DNA of 64,000 nt, taken from contig AP017605.1 of assembly GCA_002356515.1 (NCBI GenBank), positions 6,929,020-6,993,019 of the forward strand, written 5' to 3'. A program made the translations under genes and the position numbers. Below are positions 1 to 9,837 of this stretch, piece after piece (within the stretch, counting starts at the first letter, position 1; every line of letters starts with the position of its first letter). The stretch is from Mesorhizobium loti (GTDB lineage Bacteria > Pseudomonadota > Alphaproteobacteria > Rhizobiales > Rhizobiaceae). Below the pieces are notes generated by a model that saw only the letters and a list, made by a program, of their open reading frames with translations, did no database searches and was not told where the DNA came from.

Positions 1-746
1 GGTACCAGCGGCGAGAAGTTGGCCCAGTTGATCTGCCCGGTGAAGATCGGCACGACGCCGACGATCAGCATCGGGATGATGACCAGCAGGCCGATATATT
101 TCTGCACATTGGCGGTGCCGAGGATGCCGCGATGCTGGATCGAGAAGATGATCAGCATCAGCACCGCGCCGATGAAGAAGGTCGCATTGAACGTGAAGGA
201 GACCGGGCCCAGCGTGTGGCTGTACAGCGTCCAGTTGCGGATGGCCGGCGTTGCGGCGGTCGTCACTGCGGCAATAGCGTCGGCGGGCGCCGTTCCGGCA
301 TGCGCCGCTATATAGGCGACGACTTCCGCCGAGGTCTCGGTGAACAGCGGCACCGGCGCCAGAGCGTTGAGGATATAGGCGGCGGCGATCGAACAGCCGA
401 GCGACAGCACCGGCGACCAGGCGAACCAGTTGCACCACACCGACAGCGGCGCGATGAACTTGGAATAGCGCAGCCAGGCGGTGGCGCCATAGATCGAGGC
501 GCCGCCGGATTTGTTCGGGAACAGGCCGGCGATCTCGGCATAGGTGAAGGATTGCAGGAAACCCATGATCATGGACACCGTCCAGATCAAGAAGGCCAGC
601 GTCCCCGTCGTGCCGGCGATGCCGCCGATCGAAAACAGGACCAGCGCCGGAACGCCGCTCGCCACCCAGAAGGCGCCGCGCCAGTCGATATGCCTGAGCA
701 GCTTGCTTTCGGCAGGCTGCTCGAGGGCCGTGCTTATGGTGCTCAT
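1..746 (-). CDS. APC-family amino acid/amine permease, N-terminal part (runs off left edge)
   Basis: The minus-strand reading frame starts at an ATG ending at 746 and stays open to base 1, so only about 248 N-terminal residues are present. The protein begins MSTISTALEQPAESKLLRHI and then shows alternating hydrophobic helices, including stretches such as FWVASGVPALVLFSIGGIAG and the APC-like loop SFTYAEIAGLFPNKSGGASI, typical of the amino acid-polyamine-organocation family. It would sit in the inner membrane and import an amino acid or amine. It is the first gene beyond tdm and shares its orientation, but an IS element separates them. It differs clearly in sequence from the second APC permease at 16869-18275. 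Substrate unknown; a role with methylated amines or their products is only inferred from context. Confidence 0.85.
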   Translation of the reverse strand, partial: MSTISTALEQPAESKLLRHIDWRGAFWVASGVPALVLFSIGGIAGTTGTLAFLIWTVSMIMGFLQSFTYAEIAGLFPNKSGGASIYGATAWLRYSKFIAPLSVWCNWFAWSPVLSLGCSIAAAYILNALAPVPLFTETSAEVVAYIAAHAGTAPADAIAAVTTAATPAIRNWTLYSHTLGPVSFTFNATFFIGAVLMLIIFSIQHRGILGTANVQKYIGLLVIIPMLIVGVVPIFTGQINWANFSPLV

Positions 747-945
747 GTCAGTGACTTCCCCTTTTGTAAGTGTTCCCCGCCGGCGATGCCTCGGCTTTGC
801 GAAGCTTGCTCCCCGGCCAATGATCTCGACCGACGTGTTTCCACTCAGTCGTATTTTTTTCTTAGGAGTGAAGATTGATCCGGCGCGCTTTCACGTCAAG
901 CGTTTTGTGGCGTCGTGCACATCACGCTTGTGCGCGCACGCTCTT

Positions 946-1088
946 CCCTTCTCCCCTTGAGGGAGAAGGTGGCCTCGCGAAGCGAGGTCGGATGAGGGGT
1001 GCTCCAGGGAACACCGACGTCTCACTCCGCCGGAACACCCCTCAACCGTCTCGGCGCTGCGCGCCGATCCCCCTTCTCCCACAAGGGG
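946..1088. repeat. RIME-like palindromic repeat, copy 1 (interrupted by IS5-family element)
   Basis: This block starts with the hairpin CTTCTCCCCTTGAGGGAGAAG, continues through GGATGAGGGG, an inner dyad and GGAACACCCCTCAACC, and reaches the outer arm CTTCTCCCACAAGGGG where the IS5-family element enters. The missing end (AGAAGG) resumes at 2251-2256. The same order of segments recurs at 4747-4840 plus 5982-6035, so this is a dispersed mosaic palindrome of the kind described in rhizobia as RIME. Bases 747-945 before it, upstream of the permease, hold no gene that I can see. Confidence 0.8.
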
Positions 1089-2239
1089 CCTGTTGCGTAA
1101 TTGGCTGGTTGTGATTCTCTGAGACATAAGCTCGGAGGACGAACCGATGGCGGTGAAGCGGACAGGTCAGTTGAGTCTGGTGGAGGGATTTCTGGGCGAC
1201 AAGCTGTCTGGTGGCTCCTCGCCGCTCGACCGGTTGTCTGGCCTTGTGAAGTGGTACCGCTTCGAGAAGCTGCTTAACCCTCTGCGCGATGGCGGACCGG
1301 GTCGGGCGGCTTGGCCGCCGCTGGTGCTGTTCAAGGCACTGCTGCTGCAATCGCTTTATGGGCTGTCGGATCGCGAACTTGAGGAGGCGCTCGGCGACCG
1401 GCTGTCGTTCCGGCGTTTTGCCGGGCTTGGGCTGGGAGAGAGCATTCCCGACCACACGGTGCTCTCGCGCTTTCGCAATCTGCTTGTCGGTGAAGGGCTG
1501 CTGGAGAAGCTGTTTGGCGAACTCGACCGGCAGCTGGAGAAGGCCGGCGTGATCCTGAAGCGCGGCACGATGCTGGATGCAACGCTGATCGATGCAGTCT
1601 CAGCGCCGCCGACAGCTGAGCGGCCTTCGAAAGATGCGGACGCCCGTGTCACCACGCGGCAGGGCAAGGGCGGTTTCACTTTTGGCTACAAGGCCCATGT
1701 CGGCGTGGATGAGGGCTCTGGCATCATCCGCACGGTGATCACCACACCGGCCAACGTCAACGACACGGTGATGGCCGATGACTTGATCCGCAGCGACGAG
1801 AAGACGGTGTGGGCCGATGCCGCCTACGACACGCACGCCCGGCGTGCCCGGCTCAAGGCCGAGGGCAAGAAGGTGCGCATCGCGCGCCGCCCCAACAAGC
1901 ATCATCCGGAGCTGCCGTTGCGGCTCAAACGCTACAATCGCCTCATCGCCAGGCGTCGGGCGGCGGTGGAGACCACCTTCGCCACGCTCAAGAACCGCAT
2001 GAAGCTGACCGCGATCCGCTATGTCGGACTGGCCAAGGCGTCCGCCCAAGTGACGATGGCGGCGATCGCCTTCAACATGCGCCGATGGGCCGCCATCACG
2101 GGATAGGTGCGCCTGCAGTCCGGCCGTACGGGCCGAACCGCCACCTCAACCCCTCAAAACCAGACTCCAATCCACAAGCGCAAGCAACAACCCGCTGCAT
2201 TCCACTCCCGTCCGCGCACTCCCGAAACTGCGCAACAGG
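1089..2239 (+). mobile_element. IS5-family insertion sequence, apparently complete
   Basis: The ends are the 9-bp inverted repeat CCTGTTGCG at 1089-1097 and CGCAACAGG at 2231-2239, giving an element of 1151 bp with one transposase gene. On both sides lies CCCACAAGGGG (1078-1088 and 2240-2250). Because the target is itself a palindrome and the IS may begin two bases further out, the true target duplication could be as short as 7 bp. Removing the element restores a RIME outer arm of the form CTTCTCCCACAAGGGGAGAAGG. The coding frame is intact, so the element may still be active. Confidence 0.85.
1147..2106 (+). CDS. IS5-family DDE transposase
   Basis: A 319-residue transposase that starts at ATG 1147 behind a GGAGG ribosome binding site. 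It shows the IS4/IS5-type layout: an N-terminal DUF772-like region (YGLSDRELEEALGDRLSFRRF, about residues 71-91), then a catalytic core with candidate acidic residues Asp144 (TMLDATLID), Asp224 (VWADAAYD) and Glu275 (RRAAVETTFATLKNR, the Y-R/E-type C-terminal signature region). Length and motif spacing are those of a full-length IS5-group enzyme that cuts and pastes its own DNA. It is carried on the IS that interrupts a RIME repeat between the left permease and tdm. No frameshift or stop is seen. Confidence 0.93.
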   Translation: MAVKRTGQLSLVEGFLGDKLSGGSSPLDRLSGLVKWYRFEKLLNPLRDGGPGRAAWPPLVLFKALLLQSLYGLSDRELEEALGDRLSFRRFAGLGLGESIPDHTVLSRFRNLLVGEGLLEKLFGELDRQLEKAGVILKRGTMLDATLIDAVSAPPTAERPSKDADARVTTRQGKGGFTFGYKAHVGVDEGSGIIRTVITTPANVNDTVMADDLIRSDEKTVWADAAYDTHARRARLKAEGKKVRIARRPNKHHPELPLRLKRYNRLIARRRAAVETTFATLKNRMKLTAIRYVGLAKASAQVTMAAIAFNMRRWAAITG

Positions 2240-2256
2240 CCCACAAGGGGAGAAGG
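2240..2256. repeat. Right flank duplication and distal end of RIME copy 1
   Basis: CCCACAAGGGG at 2240-2250 duplicates 1078-1088 and is followed by AGAAGG, which closes the RIME outer hairpin broken by the IS5-family element. It lies 16 bp beyond the stop codon of tdm. Confidence 0.75.
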
Positions 2257-2271
2257 CAAGGGTCGCAATGA

Positions 2272-4641
2272 TCAGGAGCGCGGTCTGGTCTTCTGCGGAT
2301 CGTAATGGGCGAAGGCGACGACTCGCGCCGGCAGCCGCTTGGCGTGGCCGTCGAGCTTGCCGATCTCGACCTCCGTGCCGACGACCGCATGGGTGACGTC
2401 GAGCCTGGCCAGCGCGATGTTCTTGCCGAGCACCGGCGAACGCATGCCCGACGTGACCACGCCGATCTGGGCGCGGCCGACATGGACGCAGTCGCCATGG
2501 CCGACGGCGACATTGCTGTCGATGTCGAGGCCCACCAATTTGTTCTGCGGGTTCCCCTTGCGCCGGATCAGCGCCTCGCGGCCGATGAAATCGTCGGTCT
2601 TGGTTTTCAGCGGCACGGTGAAGCCGATGCCGGCCTCGAACGGGTCGGTCTGGTCGGAAAATTCATAGCCTGCGAAGATCAGCCCGGCCTCGATGCGCAC
2701 CATGTCGAGCGCCTGCAGGCCCATCGGCTTCAGCCCATGCGGCTGGCCGGCCTCCCAGATCGCGTCGAACACCTTTTCGGCGTCGCGCGGATGACACCAG
2801 ATTTCATAGCCGAGTTCGCCGGTATAGCCGGTGCGCGAGACGACAACCGGAATGCCGTTGCCGCCGCCGATGCGCGCGACCGCGAAGCGGAACCATTCGA
2901 GTTCATCGATCGACGGCTGCAGCGGCGAGGTCCAGATCACTTCTCTCAGGATGTCGCGGCTTTTCGGTCCTTGCACCGCGACATTGTGCATCTGGTCGGT
3001 CGACGACCGCACCAGCACGTTGAGCCCAAGCTTCTTGGCCGTCTCGCGCAGCCATTCGCCCGAAAGATCGTCGCCGCCGACCCAGCGGAAATTGTCCTTG
3101 CCGAGACGCAGCAGCGTGCCGTCGTCGATCATGCCGCCATGCTCGTAGCACATGGCGGAATAGACGACCTGGCCGACGCCGAGCTTCTTCACGTCGCGGG
3201 TCAGCGTGTATTGCAGCAGCGCTTCGGAATCCGGGCCGGTGACCTCGAATTTTCTGAGCGGCGACAGGTCCATGATCACGGCGTCTTGCCGGCAGGCCCA
3301 GTATTCGGCGATGGGGCCGTCCTTGGCGAAGGAATTGGCCAGCCAATAGCCCCTGTACTCCGAGAAGTTGCGGGTGTGCTTGGCGAAGGACGAATGGAAG
3401 GAGGTCTCGCGGGTCATTTTCGGTTCCGAATCGGGCGTCATGCGTCTGGCGATCGCTCGCGAGAATTTGTGCTGACCGGAATAGGTCCGCACATGGATGT
3501 CGGTCAGGTCCCAGCCATTGGCCGGCGTCGTGTCGTCGGGGCAGGCGGAGGAGACACAGACGATGTCGGTCAATGCGCGCAGCAGGACATAGTCGCCGGC
3601 GCGTGACCACGGCTCGTCGGAGACCATGACGCCATGCGCGTCGATCGCCGTGTTGAAGAAGAAGTTGATCGCCATCCAGCCGGCGCGGGGGTTGACGCCC
3701 TTGCCGGCCAGCGCGCCGTTGAAATTCTCCGAACAGTTGGTGTGGCCGGGATAGCCGATGTCGTCGTAATATTTGGCAGCACAGGCGAGCGCGAAGGCAT
3801 CGTGCCGGCCGCATGTGTCCTGCACCACTTCGACCAGCGGCTCCATGTCCTGGTCGTAATATTTCGAATGCAGGCCGGGCATCGGATAGCTCGACCCCAT
3901 CAGCGTGCGCGTCGTCGTCACGTCGAGCGGATGGTCGAGGCCCTTGTCGAGTTTACGCGCGGAAAAGCACTGGAAGTCGGTGCACTGGCGCCCGTCGACA
4001 TCGATGATCTGCAGATAGTCGCCGGCCTTGACGAAATAGGATTCGGCCGTCGCCGAATGGACGCGCAGGTCGAGCACCGGATCGGCGAGGGGATCGGCAA
4101 GCTGCGATTTCGTTTTCAGGCGGATCGTGGCGCGGCGCACGATGGCGGTGAGCGGCGTTGCCGTATCATGGCCATCGACCAGCATCGGCCCGCCGGGCGC
4201 GGCGATTATCATCGAGCCGTCGCGCGCGACGGTGAAACTCTGTTCGGTGCCGGCCGGCGTGGTGGCGCCGAACACGCGCACCGCCTTGGCCTGGTCAAGC
4301 TGCACCTGCCGGCGTGCAATGCCGCGCCGCAACGCGCCGATACTGTCGTCGCCCTCGGTGAGCAGTGCCTTGATGCCGGCGGCATTACTGTTGGATTTTT
4401 CACCGAAGATGCCGGGGTCGGTGACGCCTGACTTGTCCCAGGCCAGCAGTTCGCAGGCCTGGCCACCCTCGACATTGCGCACCGTGATCGTGTCGCCGGC
4501 CTCGACCTCGATCAGCACCGCGCCATTGCCCTGGATCGTATAGCGCTCCATCCCCGGCGGCAGCGCGATCTGGCCGGGCCTCAGGATGAGGCTCGGGCGC
4601 GGCGGTCCGGCAGTGACTGCGGGGTAGGGCGACTGGCTCAT
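2272..4641 (-). CDS. tdm: Trimethylamine N-oxide demethylase (DUF1989-GcvT fusion)
   Basis: A 789-residue two-domain protein. The N-terminal half is DUF1989-like, and the C-terminal half, from about residue 420, is a GcvT/aminomethyltransferase-type folate-binding domain (motifs SRTGYTGELGYEIW and GLQALDMVRIEAGL). This architecture is that of Tdm, which splits TMAO into dimethylamine and formaldehyde, the folate domain trapping formaldehyde. Cys287, Cys303 (GHTNCSENF) and Cys367 (SSACPDD) have 16- and 64-residue spacing, which fits the zinc-binding cysteine trio I recall for characterised Tdm. Urea-carboxylase-associated DUF1989 proteins lack the GcvT half, so the fusion is diagnostic. The gene runs towards the IS5-family element and is cut off from the mgd genes upstream by an IS110 element. 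It probably acts in the cytoplasm on TMAO supplied by Tmm and TmoXVW. Confidence 0.9.
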   Translation of the reverse strand: MSQSPYPAVTAGPPRPSLILRPGQIALPPGMERYTIQGNGAVLIEVEAGDTITVRNVEGGQACELLAWDKSGVTDPGIFGEKSNSNAAGIKALLTEGDDSIGALRRGIARRQVQLDQAKAVRVFGATTPAGTEQSFTVARDGSMIIAAPGGPMLVDGHDTATPLTAIVRRATIRLKTKSQLADPLADPVLDLRVHSATAESYFVKAGDYLQIIDVDGRQCTDFQCFSARKLDKGLDHPLDVTTTRTLMGSSYPMPGLHSKYYDQDMEPLVEVVQDTCGRHDAFALACAAKYYDDIGYPGHTNCSENFNGALAGKGVNPRAGWMAINFFFNTAIDAHGVMVSDEPWSRAGDYVLLRALTDIVCVSSACPDDTTPANGWDLTDIHVRTYSGQHKFSRAIARRMTPDSEPKMTRETSFHSSFAKHTRNFSEYRGYWLANSFAKDGPIAEYWACRQDAVIMDLSPLRKFEVTGPDSEALLQYTLTRDVKKLGVGQVVYSAMCYEHGGMIDDGTLLRLGKDNFRWVGGDDLSGEWLRETAKKLGLNVLVRSSTDQMHNVAVQGPKSRDILREVIWTSPLQPSIDELEWFRFAVARIGGGNGIPVVVSRTGYTGELGYEIWCHPRDAEKVFDAIWEAGQPHGLKPMGLQALDMVRIEAGLIFAGYEFSDQTDPFEAGIGFTVPLKTKTDDFIGREALIRRKGNPQNKLVGLDIDSNVAVGHGDCVHVGRAQIGVVTSGMRSPVLGKNIALARLDVTHAVVGTEVEIGKLDGHAKRLPARVVAFAHYDPQKTRPRS

Positions 4642-4746
4642 TTCAGCCTTGCGGTTCGAGAAACAAGTTTGCCTGTGTGTAAAATTATTTTAGCAGCAAG
4701 AATAGCAGGGGGATCGCGTTTGGCAAGGCGAAGGTGATGTAAGCTC

Positions 4747-4840
4747 CCCCTTCTCCCCTTGTGGGAGAAGGTGTCGCCGAAGGCGACGGATGAGGGGTGT
4801 TCCAGGGAACGCCAACGTCTCACTCCGCTGGAACACCCCT
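4747..4840. repeat. RIME-like palindromic repeat, copy 2, left part
   Basis: It begins CTTCTCCCCTTGTGGGAGAAG, then an inner dyad TCGCCGAAGGCGA, GGATGAGGGGTGT (4788-4800) and the mirror arm GGAACACCCCT, where the IS110 element enters. The rest of the repeat resumes at 5982-6035. The segment order matches copy 1. Bases 4642-4746, upstream of tdm, contain no gene; they are AT-richer than average and may carry the original tdm promoter. Confidence 0.82.
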
Positions 4841-5971
<1,131 letters not shown>

Positions 5972-5981
5972 AACACGGTTG

Positions 5982-6035
5982 CTCATCCGTCTCGTCGCTG
6001 CACGCCGATCCACCTTCTCCCACAAGGGGAGAAGG
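5982..6035. repeat. RIME-like palindromic repeat, copy 2, right part
   Basis: This resumes with CTCATCCGTCTCGTCGCTG and ends with the hairpin CTTCTCCCACAAGGGGAGAAGG. It is the second half of the repeat split by the IS110 element, and lies 17 bp beyond the stop codon of mgdD. Confidence 0.82.
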
Positions 6036-6052
6036 AAGGGCGCGCGCGAACG

Positions 6053-6676
6053 CTACGCCAACTCCTCGGAATGATTGATCGCCACCCCGTACTCCGCAGC
6101 CGAATCCAGCATCGTATGCCAAAGGCTCTCGGCAAAAGTCGCGAACACCAGAACGTTGAACACGGCCAATCCATCTCGATCATTACCCCGCCACAGCGTG
6201 ACGCTGGTGTGATCCATCGAGGTCGCGGCAGCCGCGCCAATCGCGAACGCATCGGCATGCAGATCGATCGACGACAGCTTGGCCAGCATCGCCCGCGCCT
6301 TGGCGCCGGAGACGCTGATCAGCACCCGCGCATGCGATTGGTCGGAGAGCGAAGCCGAACCGGCAAAGGGAGGGGCAAGCGCCCCAATCGAATGCTTGCC
6401 ACCCTTCGACAGTACGAAAAACTGGTCCGGTCCCGACCAGATTAGAGTGGCGTCGGCCGTGCCGACCGCCTTCGGCATTTCCGGAGCCGCAACGCTGAAG
6501 CGATCCTTGGCGGCCTTGGCCAGCTCTGCCGCCTTGCCACGCCGCGCCATCACTTGCACCAGGTCGAAGTTGCGGATCTCGGTCAGCGCCACGCCGGCAT
6601 CGCCCCGCGCACCATAAGGTCCGGCAACAAGCGCGCGGTCGAGCGGGCTGCGGATGTCCCAGGAAAACTCAGCCAC
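6053..6676 (-). CDS. mgdD: N-methylglutamate dehydrogenase, gamma-type subunit (SoxG-like)
   Basis: A protein of about 207 residues ending HSEELA, resembling the gamma subunit of heterotetrameric sarcosine oxidase (motif LIWSGPDQFFVLS; HTSVTLWRG near the C terminus). In the N-methylglutamate dehydrogenase complex this subunit helps bind folate at the interface with the large subunit. I choose the GTG at 6676 because GGAGGG lies 8 bases upstream, inside the end of mgdC, and the two genes then overlap by 8 bases; the in-frame ATG codons at 6691 and 6730 lack a good ribosome binding site. It is the last gene of the mgs-gma-mgd series and ends next to the RIME/IS110 junction. Confidence 0.85.
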   Translation of the reverse strand: MAEFSWDIRSPLDRALVAGPYGARGDAGVALTEIRNFDLVQVMARRGKAAELAKAAKDRFSVAAPEMPKAVGTADATLIWSGPDQFFVLSKGGKHSIGALAPPFAGSASLSDQSHARVLISVSGAKARAMLAKLSSIDLHADAFAIGAAAATSMDHTSVTLWRGNDRDGLAVFNVLVFATFAESLWHTMLDSAAEYGVAINHSEELA

Positions 6677-9650
6677 GCTGGCGCCCTCCATCGGGATCGT
6701 AGAAGACGGGATTGCAGAGTTCGACGTCATAGTCTTCGCCGCGTATCGGGTCATGCGCATGGACGATCTCGCCGATGCGTTCGCGGCCGCGCTCGACCAG
6801 TGCCAGTCCGATCCACTGGTCCGATGTCGGCGAGAAGCAGACCGAGGTGACGTAGCCCTGGTCGTTGCCCGGCCCGGGTGTCTGCCCTTTCGGGATGATG
6901 TGCGCACCCGATCGCAGCCGGCGCGCTCTGTCCGTCGGCCTGACGCCGACGACGACCTGCCGGTCCGGCGCGACCAGTGCCTCGCGGCCGGCCATGACGC
7001 GGCCGATGAAATCCTTTTTGGTCGACATCATCCTGCCGAGGCCGAGATCGGCGGCGGTCGTCGTGCCGCTCAGTTCCGGTCCGGCGATGTGGCCCTTTTC
7101 GACGCGCATCACGCCGAGCGCCTCGGTGCCGTAAGGCGTGACGCCGAACGGCTTTCCCGCCAGCATCAGATTGCGCGCCATCGCCTCGCCGTAGCGCGCC
7201 GGAACGGAAATCTCGAACGCCATTTCGCCGGAGAAGGAGATGCGGAACAGCCGCGCCTTGATGCCGCCGCGCAAAGCGACTTCCCGCGCCCCCATGAACG
7301 GAAAACCTTCGTTGGAAAGGTCCTCCGCCGGATCGACGATCTCCTTCAGCAAATCGCGGGTCTTGGGGCCGGCGATGGAGAACTGCGCCCACTGGTCGGA
7401 GACCGAGGTCAGCTGCACGTCGAGTTCGGGAAACAACACCTGCCGGCAGAATTCGAGATGCTGCATCACCAGCCCGGCCTTGGCCGTGGTGGTGGTCAGG
7501 AAATAGTGGTCCTCGGCCAGCCGCGACGTCGTGCCGTCATCATAGACGATGCCGTCCTCGCGCAGCATCAGCCCGTAGCGGGCCTTGCCGACGGCAAGGT
7601 TGGAGAAGGTGTTGATGTAGACGCGGTCGAGGAAGGCGCCGGCATCCGGGCCATGCACGTCGATCTTGCCGAGCGTCGAGACATCGCAGAAGCCGACACC
7701 GCTTCGCACGGCCTTGACTTCGCGCGTGACGGATTCCAGCCAGTCCTTCTCGCCGGCGCGCGGATACCATTGCGCGCGTTTCCACAGGCCGGTGTCGACG
7801 AAGACGGCACCCTGTTCGGCTGCCCAATGATGCGAAGGCGTCAGCCTTGTCGCATGAAAGGTCTCGTCGCGATGATGGCCGGCGAAGGCGCCGATGGCGA
7901 CCGGCACGTAAGGAGGCCGGTAGATCGTCGTGCCTGTCTCGGGAATGGAGCGGCCGCTCACAGCCGCCATGATGGCGAGGCCGGCGACATTGGACGTCTT
8001 GCCCTGGTCGGTCGCCATGCCGAGCGTGGTGTAACGCTTCAGATGCTCGACCGATTCAAAACCTTCGCGCTGCGCCAGTTCGATGTCGGAGGCGGTGACG
8101 TCGTGCTGGTAGTCGACGAAGGCCTTGCCCTTGCCGGCGACATGCCAGAGCGGGCTAAGCGAGAAAGCCTCGTCATCGGCGACGGGCACCGAACCTGCCG
8201 TGTCGTTGCGCCCGACATCCCGCGCGGCTGCCGCACCGGCTGCGAAGCCCTCGGCCAGGCAGGCGCCGAGGCCGAAGGCTCCATTCGCCGCACCCGCCGC
8301 GACCATGCCGGGAGGCGCGCCGTCGGGCACGAAGGCAGCAATGTCGTCGCGCCATTTCGGCCGGCCGCGATGATAGGAGGTCAGGCCAACCGCAGGGTTC
8401 CAGCCACCGGAAACCGCGAGCCCGTCGGCCTCGACTTCGGCGCGCGCGCCGCCGGTGAGCGACACCGCGATTTTGCGAACACCGTCCTTGCCGCCGTCGA
8501 CGCCGCTGACGGAGCCATGCAGCACAGTGAAGCCGTTCTTGGAAGCGAGCGAACGATGCGCTGGCGATACATCAGGCCGTGCATCGATCACCGCCGCGAT
8601 CTGCAGCCCTGCTTCAAGCGCCGCCTCGACCGTGCGCCAGCCATCCTCATTGTTGGTGAACAGCGCGACCCGCTTTGCCGGAGCGGCGGCATAGCGCGCG
8701 AGATAGGTTCGCATCGCCGACGCCATCATCACGCCGGGCGTGTCATTGCCGGCAAAGACGATGGGACGTTCGAGGGCGCCGGCGGCAACGACGCAGCGCT
8801 TGGCCACGATCCGCCACAGCCGCTGGCGCACCTGATGTTCGGGCGGCGAGGGCAGGTGGTCGCTGACCCGCTCCAGCGCGCCATAGGTGCCGCCGTCGTA
8901 GACGCCGAACAGCGTCGTGCGGGTCATGATGCGGACATCGGGCATTGCCGCCAGCTCAGCCTGCGTCCGCGACAGCCATTCGGCGGCCGGCAGGCCATCG
9001 ATTGTGCCGCCATCCGAGAGCAGGCGGCCGCCAGGCGTGAAATCTTCCTCGCAGACAATGACGCGGGCGCCGCTGCGGCCAGCCGCCAATGCTGCCGCCA
9101 GACCGGCCGGACCGGAGCCGGCGATCAGCACATCGCAATGCGCCCAGGCCTTGTCGTAGTGGTCGGGATCGGCGACGCCTGCGGCACGGCCAAGACCGGC
9201 AGCGCGGCGGATCGCCGGCTCGTAGATCGCTTCCCAGAATTTCGCTGGCCACATGAAGGTCTTGTAGTAGAAGCCCGCGACGAAGATCGGCGCGAACAAC
9301 TGGTTGACCGACATCACATCGTGACGCAGCGACGGCCAGCGGTTCTGGCTGGCGGCCTCGAGCCCTTCATAGAGCTCCGCCGTCGTCGCCTTGGTGTTCG
9401 GCTCGCGCCGGGCGCCGGTGCGCAGTTCGACCAGTGCGTTGGGCTCTTCCGAGCCAGCGGTCAGGATGCCGCGCGGGCGATGATACTTGAACGAGCGGCC
9501 GACCAGCTTGACGCCATTGGCGATCAGCGCCGACGCCAGCGTGTCGCCCTGGAAGCCGGAAAAGCTCTTGCCGTCGAAGCGGAAGTTCAGCGGCGCCGTG
9601 CGGTCGATGAGGCCGCCGGAGGTGAGACGATTGGATTGGCTGGAACTCAC
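6669..9650 (-). CDS. mgdC: N-methylglutamate dehydrogenase, alpha-type subunit (SoxA-like)
   Basis: A 993-residue protein with the domain order of sarcosine oxidase alpha: an N-terminal ferredoxin-like fold (NFRFDGKSFSGFQGDTLASA, residues about 22-41), a pyridine-nucleotide/FAD Rossmann domain (LIAGSGPAGLAAALAAGRSG, from about 175) and a C-terminal GcvT-like folate domain from about residue 610 (FCDVSTLGKIDVHGPDAGAF). In the N-methylglutamate pathway the complex oxidises N-methylglutamate to glutamate and passes the one-carbon unit to tetrahydrofolate. Context decides between sarcosine oxidase and MgdC: gmaS and mgsABC lie upstream on the same strand. A repeat of about 110 bp separates it from mgdB. 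Confidence 0.9.
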   Translation of the reverse strand: MSSSQSNRLTSGGLIDRTAPLNFRFDGKSFSGFQGDTLASALIANGVKLVGRSFKYHRPRGILTAGSEEPNALVELRTGARREPNTKATTAELYEGLEAASQNRWPSLRHDVMSVNQLFAPIFVAGFYYKTFMWPAKFWEAIYEPAIRRAAGLGRAAGVADPDHYDKAWAHCDVLIAGSGPAGLAAALAAGRSGARVIVCEEDFTPGGRLLSDGGTIDGLPAAEWLSRTQAELAAMPDVRIMTRTTLFGVYDGGTYGALERVSDHLPSPPEHQVRQRLWRIVAKRCVVAAGALERPIVFAGNDTPGVMMASAMRTYLARYAAAPAKRVALFTNNEDGWRTVEAALEAGLQIAAVIDARPDVSPAHRSLASKNGFTVLHGSVSGVDGGKDGVRKIAVSLTGGARAEVEADGLAVSGGWNPAVGLTSYHRGRPKWRDDIAAFVPDGAPPGMVAAGAANGAFGLGACLAEGFAAGAAAARDVGRNDTAGSVPVADDEAFSLSPLWHVAGKGKAFVDYQHDVTASDIELAQREGFESVEHLKRYTTLGMATDQGKTSNVAGLAIMAAVSGRSIPETGTTIYRPPYVPVAIGAFAGHHRDETFHATRLTPSHHWAAEQGAVFVDTGLWKRAQWYPRAGEKDWLESVTREVKAVRSGVGFCDVSTLGKIDVHGPDAGAFLDRVYINTFSNLAVGKARYGLMLREDGIVYDDGTTSRLAEDHYFLTTTTAKAGLVMQHLEFCRQVLFPELDVQLTSVSDQWAQFSIAGPKTRDLLKEIVDPAEDLSNEGFPFMGAREVALRGGIKARLFRISFSGEMAFEISVPARYGEAMARNLMLAGKPFGVTPYGTEALGVMRVEKGHIAGPELSGTTTAADLGLGRMMSTKKDFIGRVMAGREALVAPDRQVVVGVRPTDRARRLRSGAHIIPKGQTPGPGNDQGYVTSVCFSPTSDQWIGLALVERGRERIGEIVHAHDPIRGEDYDVELCNPVFYDPDGGRQRG

Positions 9651-9685
9651 GATGCCTGGCCCTCATATAAGAGCACTGCGCCGCC

Positions 9686-9792
9686 CCTCACCCTCCCCCT
9701 TGTGGGGAGGGTCGCTGCGAAGCAGCGGGGTGGGGGTGCGGCGCCGACCCCCACCCGGACCTGCGGTCCGACCTCCCCACAAGGGGGAGGTA
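9686..9792. repeat. Palindromic repeat inside the mgd operon
   Basis: The block is bounded by CCTCCCCCTTGTGGGGAGGG and its mirror CCTCCCCACAAGGGGGAGG. Inside are GGGGTGGGGGTGCG/CCGACCCCCACCC arms and small dyads (GCTGCGAAGCAGC; GGACCTGCGGTCC). It is built like the RIME copies but differs in sequence. It lies between mgdB and mgdC, so it should be transcribed within the operon and fold into strong hairpins. Confidence 0.8.
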
Positions 9793-9837
9793 GAAGGCTG
9801 GCGCTCTTCAAGACGGCCCCGATCTTGACAGGAAGGG

